A DNA stretch of 64,000 nt from Amoebophrya sp. A120 (GCA_905178155.1 CAJINV010000010.1:2810587-2874586); one strand, 5' to 3'. Positions 54,157 through 64,000 are shown, numbered from the stretch's first letter. Notes: generated by a model from the letters alone, not told the origin. Program-made: numbers and translations.

Positions 54157-55423
54157 CTACAAGCGGGACATCAAGAACACGATTGACGGGATACATAAAA
54201 CAAAGTAAAGGTAGTTGATAAACAGGAGATTTGGGGATGAGGGTCGACGATCCAGGGTAAGTATGATGAACGGTGATCCGGCGAGAATTGAATAATACAA
54301 CTTGCAACTATATAGCTCGTGCACATGACCAGAAGCCAGAGCCAACAAGCTAAAGAGAATCGATTTTGATCCGCTCCCCCCGGAAAATGATCCTCAGAAA
54401 CGCTCGCAGAGACTTCTCACGAATACGAAATCTGAAAGTTGATCGTTTTGCAGTTTACAAGCCGAGTCGAGTTCATTTGTGAAGATAACCAGGCAAGCAC
54501 TAGATGTAGATATCGAACCACCACAGGATCAGGAACGTGCAATAAACCCAGATCGCGAAGGAAAAATCGACGAACCAAAACAGCGTAATCTTGATTTTGA
54601 TACGCGAAGATGCAGTTGTAGCTACTCACTTAGCAACTACACAAGAAGTCGAAACTAGTCTCGTGGTTTCTAATCGTTCACTTTGCTCCTTCTTGTTCCG
54701 TGTCATCAGCAAATAAAGCTATAGTAAATTCATCAGGGACATTTATTCGTGAAACATCAGGCCGTGTGCGATTTGGTTTTTACCATTTCGTTTCAAAAAG
54801 TTACTCGCAACCACCACGGCTTGGGCTTCTTCCTTTCTACCGTTTGCGCGCGTTCATTTCTCCAGTTTCTAACTCTATGCTTCCGCTGTCTGCAGATAAA
54901 AATGCGAAGTACATTCATCGAAGTTAATCTTAATGTTAACATTCCCATTCCACCAACTATTGCTTCATCGTGTAATACCGCTGGATTAAATTGAACCCCT
55001 GGCCTATCGTGAGAAAAAAGTGTTTCACTGTGATGATTTTGCAAGATCTGCATCACAAGTTTGCTACACGTGACAACGAAACTTTGCCATGCGCGCTTCC
55101 CAAGTCAAAACACGCTTGAAAATCCTACGTCTTGCATGTGTAGCAAGACAGACAGCGTTGTGTTTCATTTCCTGCATCACAAGTTCACAGTGAAACAGTT
55201 TTTTCTTGCAATATGGTCGACCAAATTGACCGTCCCAGATCGCGGATTTGTTAAAGGAAACGCATTCGGAGCTAGCTTGTTCACGGACGACTTCTTTTCC
55301 GCCAAAACCGCGTGCATGCCCATCAACGCGTTTTCGGTTCGCCAATTCGGGCACATCTTTTTTAGCCGAGCCGGCATAAAATCCGTGGACAGAATTGATG
55401 GCGGGTAGACGTACCTGAATCAT
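54157..55423 (-). CDS. Poorly resolved gene or 3' extension of the GT47 gene
   Basis: Minus-strand coding signal lies at 55214-55423, with two open frames: one starts MIQVRLPAINSV at 55423, another runs PARLKKMCPNWRTENAL. A family G introner (55005) interrupts it with matching 5-mers, which suggests a real gene. Further left, hydrophobic frames ITLFWFVDFSFAIWVYC (near 54560) and LLFINYLYFVLCIPSIVF ending at a TAG at 54157 suggest membrane segments. Exon joining is not settled. Only 69 bp separate it from the exostosin stop, so it may be that gene's last part. Function unknown. Confidence 0.32.
55005..55213. mobile_element. Introner, family G
   Basis: 209-bp element, left end TATCGTGAGAAAAAAGTGTT, right end AACAGTTTTTTCTTGCAATA. 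Flanks TGGCC / TGGTC differ at one base. Very similar to the family G copies at 2288 and 5111, including TGCATCACAAGTTTGCTACA-type interior. Confidence 0.92.
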
Positions 55424-55492
55424 TCATAATTTGGATTTAGGAAAAATGAAAAGAAAAAGATTTTTTGATTTGTGATGCAAGATAGCACAACA

Positions 55493-58400
55493 TCAAGTAG
55501 CTGCAAGCAATTCTTTGTACCAGCATCTGACTTTCTCTAAGTTCTTCAACATGTTCTCCGCCTGCTTCTGCGTAAACTGCCTAGAATATGTCGCCAGATC
55601 GCGCGTGACCTTTCCTTCCGGCCATTTTACGAACCAATTGATGGACTCCGTGACGGGTGCGACTTTCTGCTGTGCGGTTTTCCCATCGACGTTCATCTGG
55701 GAAAACAGCGGGAGTTGGTTCACCTTGCTTGCCAAGAATTGCTGATACGGGATCTCAAAACTGTTTTTGATGAAGATTGGAATACAGCCCGCGAAGAGGG
55801 ACCTGGACACGTCGACCGGAGGATTGGTCAAGTAGCAGAACTGGGATTTTCGGGTCTCTAGAAGAAGCTCCGCTTTGTCGCTCTGATGTGGTAGTGGTAG
55901 ATGTCTTTTTGCATAGTTCAGTGGGTCTTGTTTGATATTTCTATAGTATGTGGGAGCTCTTCTAGAAGATGAGGCTAGTAGAGTTGACTTTGTGATGCAA
56001 GAAATCTGTGTACAAAAATGCTGACTCTGTGTCTGTCACGACACCTCAAGTGGTGGAGCAATAGAATACGCAAGATGAGACAGATGTTGAAGCAGGAGAA
56101 GTTCCAACTGCAATTACTCATACCGGTCTCGCCTCGGGAATTTTCATGTCGCCGAACGATTCCCTTCCCTCCGTCGGTTTTCCTGCTTTTTCCCAAGTCG
56201 TCATCCACTCTAGTAGGCCCGTCTGGCCGAACTCCGTTATTGCCGAAGAATCTGCTCTATGCACTGTAAATGTATCGTAAGTACTAGTACAAATCGCAAT
56301 ACAAATTGACTCAGCATTACAAATTAAATCTGTAATGCGGATTTACCTAACCAACTAGATTTGTAATGCATAACTGCGATTACTACGAGTACGATATTAC
56401 TTTTGCACAGGATATGCTCTGCCGCCAGCCGCACCTGCAAAAGAGGCCCCAACGAAGGGGCGCCCGGTCCAGGTGAACCGGAGCGCGTCGTCCTGGTCCA
56501 GACGGAGCATAGCGCTTGGAATGGGAACGTCTGCGGGAGCGCGGGAGAGCTGATGTGTCATTACATGAAGAGTAGGTACTAGTGCAAAAACGAAGTACTT
56601 ACATCCTGCAAGTGCAACGTACTAGAGCAAATTTTTACACTTGCTTTGTGAAAAAATAAAGTACTACTTTATTTTTTCACAAGATGAAAGTGAAACACAA
56701 CCACTTATGTTACCGCGAACTGCTCCACTAACAGCCCCAAGCTTTCTCGGCCCGGAATCATGATGTCTTTTGAAAAGGAGAAGTGGCTCCCGCCTTCCGT
56801 GAAAAGCAATATGGACTCGCTGACAACCTCCTTCGCGATCCTTTCCAGCGGAAAGCCGGAAGCTAACTTCCCCGTCAGCGCAAACACGTGGTCACGGCCG
56901 TTGGATCTTTTGAAGTAAGGTAGTAACTCCTTATCTTCCACAAATTGTTTGAAGTCCTCGACAAATTTCGCCTCCGATACTTCATGCTCCTTGTCTGCTC
57001 GTAAAACTTCCCACTCGCAGGCGGAATACTGCGGCACGAAGAATATGACAGCCCACAACTCCCCCTCCCCTTCATTTGTCATGCAAAAGCCCAAATCCAG
57101 TTGCTACCTTCCTTGTGGCGCCGTGTGCATGACAAATTACTGATGAAATCGAAACAGTACTAGAATCGGCGCATGAACTTGTCATCCACAGGGTCCACCT
57201 GTACTGGTGTTTGTGATGCTGTTGATGCCAACACACAAATGGGCGGGAGGGGGACTTGTGCACTTCCATAAAGAAGAAGTCCGCTTCATTGGGGTCCTCC
57301 GTTCGGCAGTTCGGACAGGCGAGAAACCAGTGGTGCAGATCGACCTCCGCGCCGGTCTGGTCTATGCAGTGCAAAAGCATCGACTTCGGATCAACGTTAC
57401 TACCGGTTTGATGTGATGCAGAGGAGCGCAATAACTAAAGTACGAGTAAGGCAAGGGTAAGAAAACAGATCTGTCATGTCAAACTGCAACTTGCACGGCT
57501 TGGCACGCTTCTTGTTCTTTTGCACTGCATATGCTCCAATTGCCTACAATACGAGCCGCCGGATCGCATGAAAGCATTGCTGCTCGGGGTTGTGTCGTAC
57601 ACAAAAACCTTGAAGCTAGACTGCAGTGTGGGCAGCGTGATGTTCTGGCTTCCACTCGATCCATCCGCTGCGGAAACCTCCCAAGTGTTCGCGAAATCGG
57701 GGGTTGGGGTGTTAGGGTTTAGAGAGTCCGTCGGCCACACGTTGTACGCATTCCCGATGGGAACGCGTGTGCCAGTGCCCTCGTCAAGAATTGTCCTCTC
57801 CTTTATCCAGATGAAAAAACGTGACCCATTTCCATCCATGTTATTTTGCATGACAAACACTGCGTGCATTTGATGCATATTCTTTTGCATGACAAATTGA
57901 TGCATGGCGGTGGGTCATCCTTTTTTGTGGATATCCTTTCCAAGCTCGGAGACGAACAGCTGCTCCTGTCGCGCTATCATCTGCCCCGTAATCGGCCAGT
58001 GGTACGTGTCCTCATCCGCCGGAATGGGAGAGAGTTCGGTTAGTGCGGCGTCTTTCTCCGAAAGGTTGTTGAAGCTGTATTTTGAATGGGACTGGGTAGG
58101 TGCTGGATAAGTCGAGTCAGAAGAAAAAAGTTTGTGTCTTATCAACTTGCAGCACTTGGTTTTTGTAAAGAAACCAGATCGCCGCGTGTCACACCCTATA
58201 AGTTTCTGCGAGGTGCGATTGAAAAAAAGATTGCTACTTACTTTCAAAAGTAGAAACAGGTCGTGATTCAACTTTTCTTCACTTTGCGGTCGGTGATATG
58301 AAAAAATACTAGTTTTTTGTGACAAAATATGCGCTCAAGCGTGGATGCTGTACAAGTTGAAAAATTTCGATATCAAAAATGCAGCATACCACCGTGAAAA

Positions 58401-59556
58401 AAAAAATTTAGTGACACACTTTGTTCGAGGGTTTGATTTTTACAATTTAGTGACACAATTTGTTCGAGGGTTTGATTCTTACACCAGATTGTGCAAATAA
58501 TTCCTGCACTTCTACCACGTCGGTAACCAACGGAGGCACTTGATACGATGAATAGCAAGCATCGCAAAACCCTTAGTACCGACTTATCGTCCCCGCGGGC
58601 ATCTGTCTCACCAGGGACTCCAAAATGCGATAGACTTGAAACCCGGCCTCCAAATCGAGCAGCGCGAACCACTTGTACCGGGCTAGGTAGTAAAAAAACG
58701 TGACCACGCCGAGGTAGCATCGCGATATTTGGGAACCCGACACGCCGGCCACGTATTCGCCGGTGCCCGGCTGCGGCTCCAGCGTGAATTGGACAAACTT
58801 GGAAAAATAACCCCTGATATCCCATGCGAAATAAGCATATCGCACTGGTACTAATTGCAGTAGAATTACAACAGCACTGCATTTTTTCCCAGTCAGTCTC
58901 ATATTGGTACCTGACCCAGCATGACAAGCTGCGTTGATTTATTTTCAAGATTGTTGGCGAACTCTGTAACGCAATTCGTACTTGTGCGACGCTTTTTGCA
59001 CTGCCTACCTAGACTGGTCCAGCATTTCCGCCCCGTACATGCGCTTCCAGTCCGAATGCGCGGTGAACGCCGGGCCGAGGCGCTCTTCCGCCTCTTTGTA
59101 CATGTTATCGCAGGCAAAAACGGTCTCAGTGATCTCAACTTGTAATGCGGACATTCTTTGAGACAGTTTCTTGTCGTGCTCGACATGCAAGGGAGGCGTC
59201 CTTCATGTGTGTTTTTCTGTGTCTGACGCATGACAGGTTTCGCCTGTCATGCTGCCCGACTTTGGTGTCTCATATATTAATTCAAATTCTGTGCAGGCTC
59301 GAGACTGAGAAACTTTTTTCCCGCAATACATGTTTGCCTGGATGTAATCGTCCGGCAAAGTGAGCATGTGCCGCAATTCCTTCCACATTGGGTCGTCGTG
59401 GTCGCATTTTGGGTCCTCTTTCAGCCATTTGTAAACTTGCTCCGCCGCCGGATCTGCTGCGGGGGGCGGGTCCAGGGCTAGGGAAGGAGGAGCAAAAATG
59501 CTGGTGGTGAGGAGCAAAACGAGAGGCGAGAAGAGGGCTGGAGCGAGTGGTTTCAT
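55493..59556 (-). CDS. Exostosin-like glycosyltransferase (GT47)
   Basis: Starts MKPLAPALFSPLVLLLTTSI at 59556, a signal peptide or anchor, and stops at 55493. Family members transfer sugars in the ER/Golgi lumen. After ten or so exons the core reads DLHHWFLACPNCRTEDPNEA, then DFFFVPQYSACEWEV, NGRDHVFALTG, ESILLFTEGGSHFSFSKDI, GRPFVGASFAGA and PPVDVSRSLFAGCIPIFIKN followed by FEIPYQQFL. This order (xT.DP.EADFFFVP, GRDH, SILL..G, F.GKD-like, F.G, SR.LF.AGCIP) is the exostosin domain. Introners at 58818, 57804, 57363, 57044 and 56258 interrupt it; their removal rebuilds EADFFFVPQYS and RLEQTGAEVDLHHW-like core motifs. GT-AG introns lie near 59134-59313, 58107-58585, 56536-56712 and 55889-56123. 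Acceptor sugar unknown. Confidence 0.87.
56258..56414. mobile_element. Introner, family A
   Basis: 157-bp element, left end TATGCACTGTAAATGTATCG, right end ATTACTTTTGCACAGGATA. Exact duplication TGCTC (56253-56257 and 56415-56419). Excision gives AAGGRADSSAITEFG in the GT47 protein. Confidence 0.93.
57044..57270. mobile_element. Introner, family F
   Basis: 227-bp element, left end TATGACAGCCCACAACTCCC, right end GACTTGTGCACTTCCATA. Exact duplication AAGAA (57039-57043 and 57271-57275). Excision regenerates EADFFFVPQYS, a conserved exostosin motif. Confidence 0.94.
57363..57531. mobile_element. Introner, family A
   Basis: 169-bp element, ends TATGCAGTGCAAAAGCATCG and TTCTTTTGCACTGCATA. Flanks TGGTC / TGCTC differ at one base. 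Excision gives CRQLEQTGAEVDLHHWF. Confidence 0.92.
57804..57933. mobile_element. Introner, family C-like
   Basis: 130-bp element, left end TATCCAGATGAAAAAACGTG, right end GGTCATCCTTTTTTGTGGATA-type. Exact duplication TCCTT (57799-57803 and 57934-57938). Excision gives SELGKERTILDEGTG. Confidence 0.92.
58405..58488. repeat. Tandem duplication in a GT47 intron
   Basis: Two copies of about 41 bp, ATTTAGTGACACAMTTTGTT then CGAGGGTTTGATT, separated only by a few bases. It lies in the intron between GT47 exons at about 58107-58585. No function is suggested. Confidence 0.85.
58818..59007. mobile_element. Introner, family A, diverged
   Basis: 190-bp element, left end TATCCCATGCGAAATAAGCA, right end GACGCTTTTTGCACTGCCTA. 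Flanks CCTGA / CCTAG match at three of five positions and the right terminus is CTA. Excision gives LDQSRGYFSKFVQFT. Confidence 0.82.
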
Positions 59557-62139
59557 TTTGATACTCTTTTGTGGTTCTACTATGGAAAAAATGCGGTCGG
59601 AAGCAACAAGGGTGAAAAATGGTTCCGAAACTACAACGGGCGGGGAATGCTAGGAACGCGTAACTATCTTTCTACTTATGAATCAAAAAGCACTAAAATC
59701 CAAGGCTGAGCCTTACCTTCGCCAAACATATCGTTCGCGAAGGGAACTAGAAACACACCTACTTGCTGGCCACACAACACAAGATCAAGACCACCAGGCT
59801 AGAATTTTATGACGGGCGAACTTCACCAAACATTGGCTCGAGCTCGACGAACACTAAGCACGAGGCTACGCCGCATCAGCAGGCACTGCCTGGTGCGCCT
59901 TGCATGTTCGCGCATTGTACTTGTAGCGATGATCACAAGGACACAGAGCCACACTCGCACCGCCATGGTGAAGCTTGCCTCCGACAACCAATAAGTAATG
60001 CCAACTGCGCCGCCGAGGCCGAGGGACAACGCCGGCCCAACAAAAAGAAGCGGCGCCAACCGACCCACCCGCAGGCACGCAAGGCCAATCGCCCCGGCCG
60101 CCCCCGCTCTGGAAGGATCCGGTCGAACGACTTTTGGACGGCCAGGCGGCATACGCAAGGGCACTCCGCGCGGGCGCCACCCGCCGTCCGACCAAGGGGC
60201 GGGCGAGGCGCGCGCCCAACCTTCCAGGGCCACCGACCACACAACAGCCAGGCAACTGCCACGGCCTACCTACCACCGGGGCAACAGACTGACTGGCCGG
60301 GCGGGCCGGCCGGCCGCCCCACCGCGAAGGTGACACACAGAAAGAAAAACAGAGACCCAGCATGGGGGTGCCTGGCCTTACTTTCCAGAGAGTGGTCGTA
60401 TTTTGGCCGGGCCCTGTCCTGGTCGAGCGTCCTTGGGCCCCGGCCGATCTGCTTCGGGTTCGTGCCGTGCCCGGCCGGCCATATGGAACCCCGGCCCAAC
60501 CCGGCCGCGCCCCCCCGCGCGGCGCGATAAATCGGCGCCCCACCCAATGGGCTGCTTGCAAGCAAGGACGGAACGAAGGCAGGGGGGCGGGCCGGCAAGG
60601 GCCCACAGATGAAGCCTGCGCATTGTCACACAGATGAAGCCACGACGCGCGAAATAGCCCGAGGCGCGCGCTTTCGTCGGTGCGGTCTCTCTTGGATAAG
60701 TGCGGCGGCTCTGAGGGACTTCAGGCGGAAGACTTCGCTGCCATAGTTTATGAGCAGGCTGCCCAGTGCGACTTCCCTCCTAAGCCTGTGCAAGCTGGGG
60801 CCGGGGCACCCTAGCGCGCCATCCCCCGGGGCTCCACAGCTGCCCCCGCCCCTGGCCGCCCAACAAGGGGGGGGGGGCGCCGCGCGCCCCACGCAGGCAG
60901 GGCCTGGCTCACTGGCGTGCGCGCGGCGGCCGGGCGCAGCCCAGAGGGGGCAGCCTCGCACCCCGCGCCAGTGGGGGCACGCAACCAACGCCCTGCAGGG
61001 GCGCCCGCTCCCCGGTTTCGGACATCTTCCCCGCGAACCGGCCGAAGCTGGTCACCCTTACAGGCGGGCCGGCTGGGCGTCGCGTAACGCGGGGAACTGA
61101 GCGCGCAGCGCTCCACGTTGGCACCAAGAGCGCGGCCACCCGGCGCCACCCTTCTCGTCCTTGCTGTGTTAGGCGCCAGGGGATTTCGTTCCAGTCGGGT
61201 CTAATAAAGGCGCGAGCAACTACATGCATCAGAGCCTGCTATCAAAGAAAACGGCCCAAAAGCGCCTGGGTTTGTGCGACGTTTTAGAACAACCAGTCGT
61301 CTTCCATGTGCAGACTCGCAATCTTGCTTTTCGTGCAGTAGAGGTGCGGCCCTCGTCAATCTACTTTTTCTTTTGCTCGGATAGGTCGCAACAAAAACAA
61401 GTCGAGTCGTCTGAAATGTTGTCGCGTTTGTCTGTTCGCCAATGAAGCTGACAGCAAGAGGGCTTCACTTTGGTTTCAAAAGAGTAGTGATGAGCGAGTT
61501 CCGAGCATTACAAGACTAGAGGGAAGGTTCGGAACTAGAGAGCTGCGTAGTCGTGAAAAATTCAAATAAAGCTAAAAGCAATACATTCATTTTCGTACCG
61601 CAAGTACAACGGGCACACAAAACAAAAATCAAGATGGAAAAGTGAAATTCGACAAGCTTGAAGAAAATTCTTTAATTATTCATGCCGTGAGAGCGAGTGC
61701 AAGACGAGTACATTGAAACACTAGTCCATACACTAGAAAACAAATCTTTATTCTTGGAAACAGAGAAAAAGAAAATGCTTGTCGCGTTTTGTCGTAGGAG
61801 TGCGCCGCTTTTTAGTCGTAGTCGTGATGCTATCCATGGGCGTGGAACTGTAGCCACTGATTTAGTTCTCCAACGAAATAGAAGTAATTACAGGGGGAAA
61901 GCAAAGAGGTGCATTTTATCTGCGTGACGAAGATCATCAACAGTCACTCCCACTCGGCCTCCGGGGGGAGACACAAGCGATTGCGACGGTAGCTGTCGTT
62001 CACTAGGTTAAAACCAAGCCACAAGAACTTCTCCAGTGTGAAGTGCGCAGTTCTAATTTTACATTCGATTTTCGACTGCGACTTTCGCTACATTCGGAGT
62101 TCTTGGTTTCAACGTCTAGTTGTACAACTCTAGCCCTTC
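59557..62139. other. Intergenic gap with GC-rich island
   Basis: Between the phospholipase B-like stop and the GT47 start. Roughly 59990-61160 is extremely GC-rich, including a run of at least ten G near 60867. The right part, 61200-62139, is ordinary sequence with only short frames. No TIR element seen. Confidence 0.6.
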
Positions 62140-64000
62140 TCACAACCCGTCCTCCGAGAACCGCATCTCCCGTGGTTGTTTATTTCTCTGGTTGCTTCGG
62201 TTGGAAGACGGGACTGGTTCTCCTCCCTTTGGTATCCTGTGGAAAAGTATCGTATTCGTAGTAATTGCATAAATGCATTCCAAGTTTCTTCCTCAAGGTG
62301 AATCAGCATTACAAATTCAATTTGTAATGCTGGGCTAATTTGTAATGCAATTTATACTAGTACGATGCTTTTGCATTGCATATTTGGCGTCAGCCCGCTC
62401 GGCGTGTTCATCATCGTCGACGGCATCAACCCGCCTGGCTGATTCGCACCAGCACCACCGTAGATACCACCCGTAGAAGTCCCCCGCTTGTTTTTGTTCT
62501 GCCAGATGCAGACGCCAACCAGCAAGAAAACCGCGAAGGAAACCAGGGCGACGAAAAAGTTCCAGAGCGACCTGGTGCTGATGAGCGGGACAGACGGCCA
62601 GTGGTTGGAGGAAGAGGTTGTAGATCTTCTCTTGTCGCTACTTGTACTACCGGTAGAAGCGATGTCAATATCGTCCTCCAGTGGCGCGCCGATTTGGTCG
62701 TGGAACGGCGACGGCTTTTGCTCCTCTTGGGGTCGTTCTTGATCAGCTGGTGAAGCCCCGACCTCGTCTGGTTGGAGGGACGTGGCGGCCGTCTTCGTCT
62801 TCCCGTGTCTTTTCTTTGAGACATTCTTCACGGTCTTCGTCGCACTGCTCTTCGTGTTGGTCACCACCGGAGCATCCGTCGTCGGCAGAGAGTCCTGCGC
62901 CAATTCCTTCTCGTGCGGCTTCGGCGTCCAGTCCTTCGGGGCGAATTCCAAACCCCCCTCCGTGGCGAAGTACCAACCCCACGTGATTTCGTCCGGGAGG
63001 CCGAGGTGTCGGGCTTTCGGATGGTCCGCGAAGTTGAAGGGCTTGTCGTTTCCAACAACGGATGGCCCGTTGATCGCCAACACGTTCATGTCCGTGACCA
63101 TCTGACTGGAAACCACCTTGGAATCGCAGCACCCCACGAGATGCTTCATGCCGAACTCGTTCAAGTCCGGGCGGGAGCAGATGGCCTGGCCGTACCCGAT
63201 GTGTTGTTATGAATCGCAAAAGCATCGCGCTAGTAGAAATTGCATATACAAATTTTCTCAGCATGAAAAATTGAATTTGTCATGCTGTTTTACCTTGGAA
63301 AGCAAATTTGTCACGCATGACTGCAATTAGTACGAGTGCGATATTTTTGCAGTGCATAGTTGTTCCTCCCCGTTGATGATTTCCGTTTCCTTTGCCCGGC
63401 GCATCAGCTGCTTCATGTCCTATCATATGTAAAAACGTCCCCACCCGATACTAGTCAAGATGGGAATCTAGCAACACAGATCTCTAAGTTTTGGGCGCTG
63501 CGCATGACAAGTTTCCCGCTGCAGTGTAGTGCTGGTTGGCAAGGGAAGCCGCATGAGAAAGCCGCTTTCTCATCGTGTTTACAGCATTACAAAATCCCAA
63601 ATACGATTGGAAACGCCTGTCATGGGGATGCGCATCGCAAATGTTCCGGTCGTGGCAAATCTGCATGACAACTCTGGGGCGGGGACGTTTTTACTCAGGA
63701 TATGTCCTCGACAGAATTCACGTTCTTCTGCTGCTCCGCGAACACCCGGTAGCGGGGGTAGCGGATGTAGGTCTGCGGGTCGGGGGTTTGGCCGACGGCT
63801 TTTTGGGAAGAATCGAAGAAGGGTTCGTTGAAGCTGGCCCAGAAGGTTTGGTCTTGGAGGGTCGAGGTCATGTCGCGCCACTCCGAGGAGACGGGCGAGG
63901 TTTCCAGCACCATGAAGGTGAACGGAGCGAGGTGGGCTGAGAGGATTGATTTAGAGGATTTGGGTCGTTTGCTTGACAATAAGCATCAGAAATAAAAACT
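62140..64000 (-). CDS. Phospholipase B-like protein, C-terminal part, with TM tail (partial)
   Basis: The gene runs off the right edge; only the C-terminal half is seen, ending at a TGA at 62140-62142. Phospholipase B-like proteins (PLBD/laminar-precursor family) are lumenal or lysosomal Ntn-type hydrolases. The match to the family's C-terminal half is in order: FWASFNEPFF, YPRYRVFAEQQ, VEDMKQLMRRAKET, GYGQAICSRPDLN, GCCDSKVVSSQM, VLAINGPSVVGNDKPFNF, HLGLPDEITWGWYF. After it come a disordered Lys/Ser/Asp-rich linker and a transmembrane segment (SLWNFFVALVSFAVFLLVGV) with a basic IWQNKNKRG stop, then a Gly/Asn/Pro-rich tail. A membrane anchor on the C-terminal side is unusual for the family. 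Introners at 63421, 63208 and 62233 are removed in frame (NSVEDMKQLM, GEEQHIGYGQ, LTPKGGEP). Confidence 0.88.
62233..62382. mobile_element. Introner, family A
   Basis: 150-bp element, left end TATCCTGTGGAAAAGTATCG, right end CGATGCTTTTGCATTGCATA. Exact duplication TTTGG (62228-62232 and 62383-62387). It lies in the tail of the phospholipase B-like gene. Confidence 0.95.
63208..63358. mobile_element. Introner, family A
   Basis: 151-bp element, left end TATGAATCGCAAAAGCATCG, right end CGATATTTTTGCAGTGCATA. Exact duplication GTTGT (63203-63207 and 63359-63363). Excision gives INGEEQHIGYGQAICSR. Confidence 0.95.
63421..63702. mobile_element. Introner, family D
   Basis: 282-bp element, left end TATCATATGTAAAAACGTCC, right end GGACGTTTTTACTCAGGATA. 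Exact duplication TGTCC (63416-63420 and 63703-63707). Excision gives NSVEDMKQLMRR, matching the phospholipase B-like family. Confidence 0.95.

Noticed and set aside
232-63702. Ordinary MITEs inserted in genes and disrupting them
   Set aside because: Loss of function is not supported: precise removal restores conserved motifs in at least five recognisable protein families, so the elements behave as introns.

Overview
The window looks like nuclear DNA of a dinoflagellate-type protist. The best match to general knowledge is a Syndiniales parasite such as Amoebophrya, in which introner-type introns with terminal inverted repeats (TIRs) and non-canonical splice sites have been reported. Three things point this way: every gene I can support lies on the minus strand (a one-directional gene array), exons are cut by dozens of short TIR elements, and the proteins are typical eukaryotic ones. 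The species call is inference; no database was searched.

Layout, in order of transcription (right to left): a phospholipase B-like protein (62140 to beyond 64000), an exostosin-like GT47 glycosyltransferase (55493-59556), a poorly resolved downstream gene or extension (54157-55423), an uncharacterised membrane protein (49958-52537), a Kv-beta type aldo-keto reductase (43933-46264), a CorA/Mrs2-type Mg2+ channel (38144-41633), an EXO1-type 5' nuclease with a very large insertion (32450-37357), a putative helical trafficking adaptor (26619-29845), a secreted protein of about 13 EGF-like modules (20345-23693), an EF-hand-like multidomain protein (10972-17414), a helical/disordered protein (6641-10090) and a large coiled-coil protein (101-5718).

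The main discovery is a set of 42 short (99-282 bp) TIR elements inside the genes. They fall into nine unrelated TIR families but share one architecture: a 5-bp target-site duplication (29 of 42 exact, 8 with one mismatch), termini TAT...ATA, and internal copies of TTGTNATGC or its complement. Removing the element plus one copy of the 5-mer restores the reading frame at every junction I traced, often within a diagnostic motif (EXO1 active site, EGF cysteine spacing, exostosin core, Kv-beta core). The excised segment is generally not GT-AG. Ordinary GT-AG introns occur in the same genes, and several carry the same TTGTNATGC words.

A second pattern is compositional. Seven of the larger intergenic gaps hold 1.2-3 kb of extremely GC-rich DNA with no gene I can support, while three other gaps are only about 0.8-0.9 kb and lack it. 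One GC island is flanked by a roughly 70-bp direct repeat that includes the start codon of the neighbouring gene. Exon borders at GT-AG introns are my reading of the sequence and may be off by some bases; borders at the TIR elements are usually exact.
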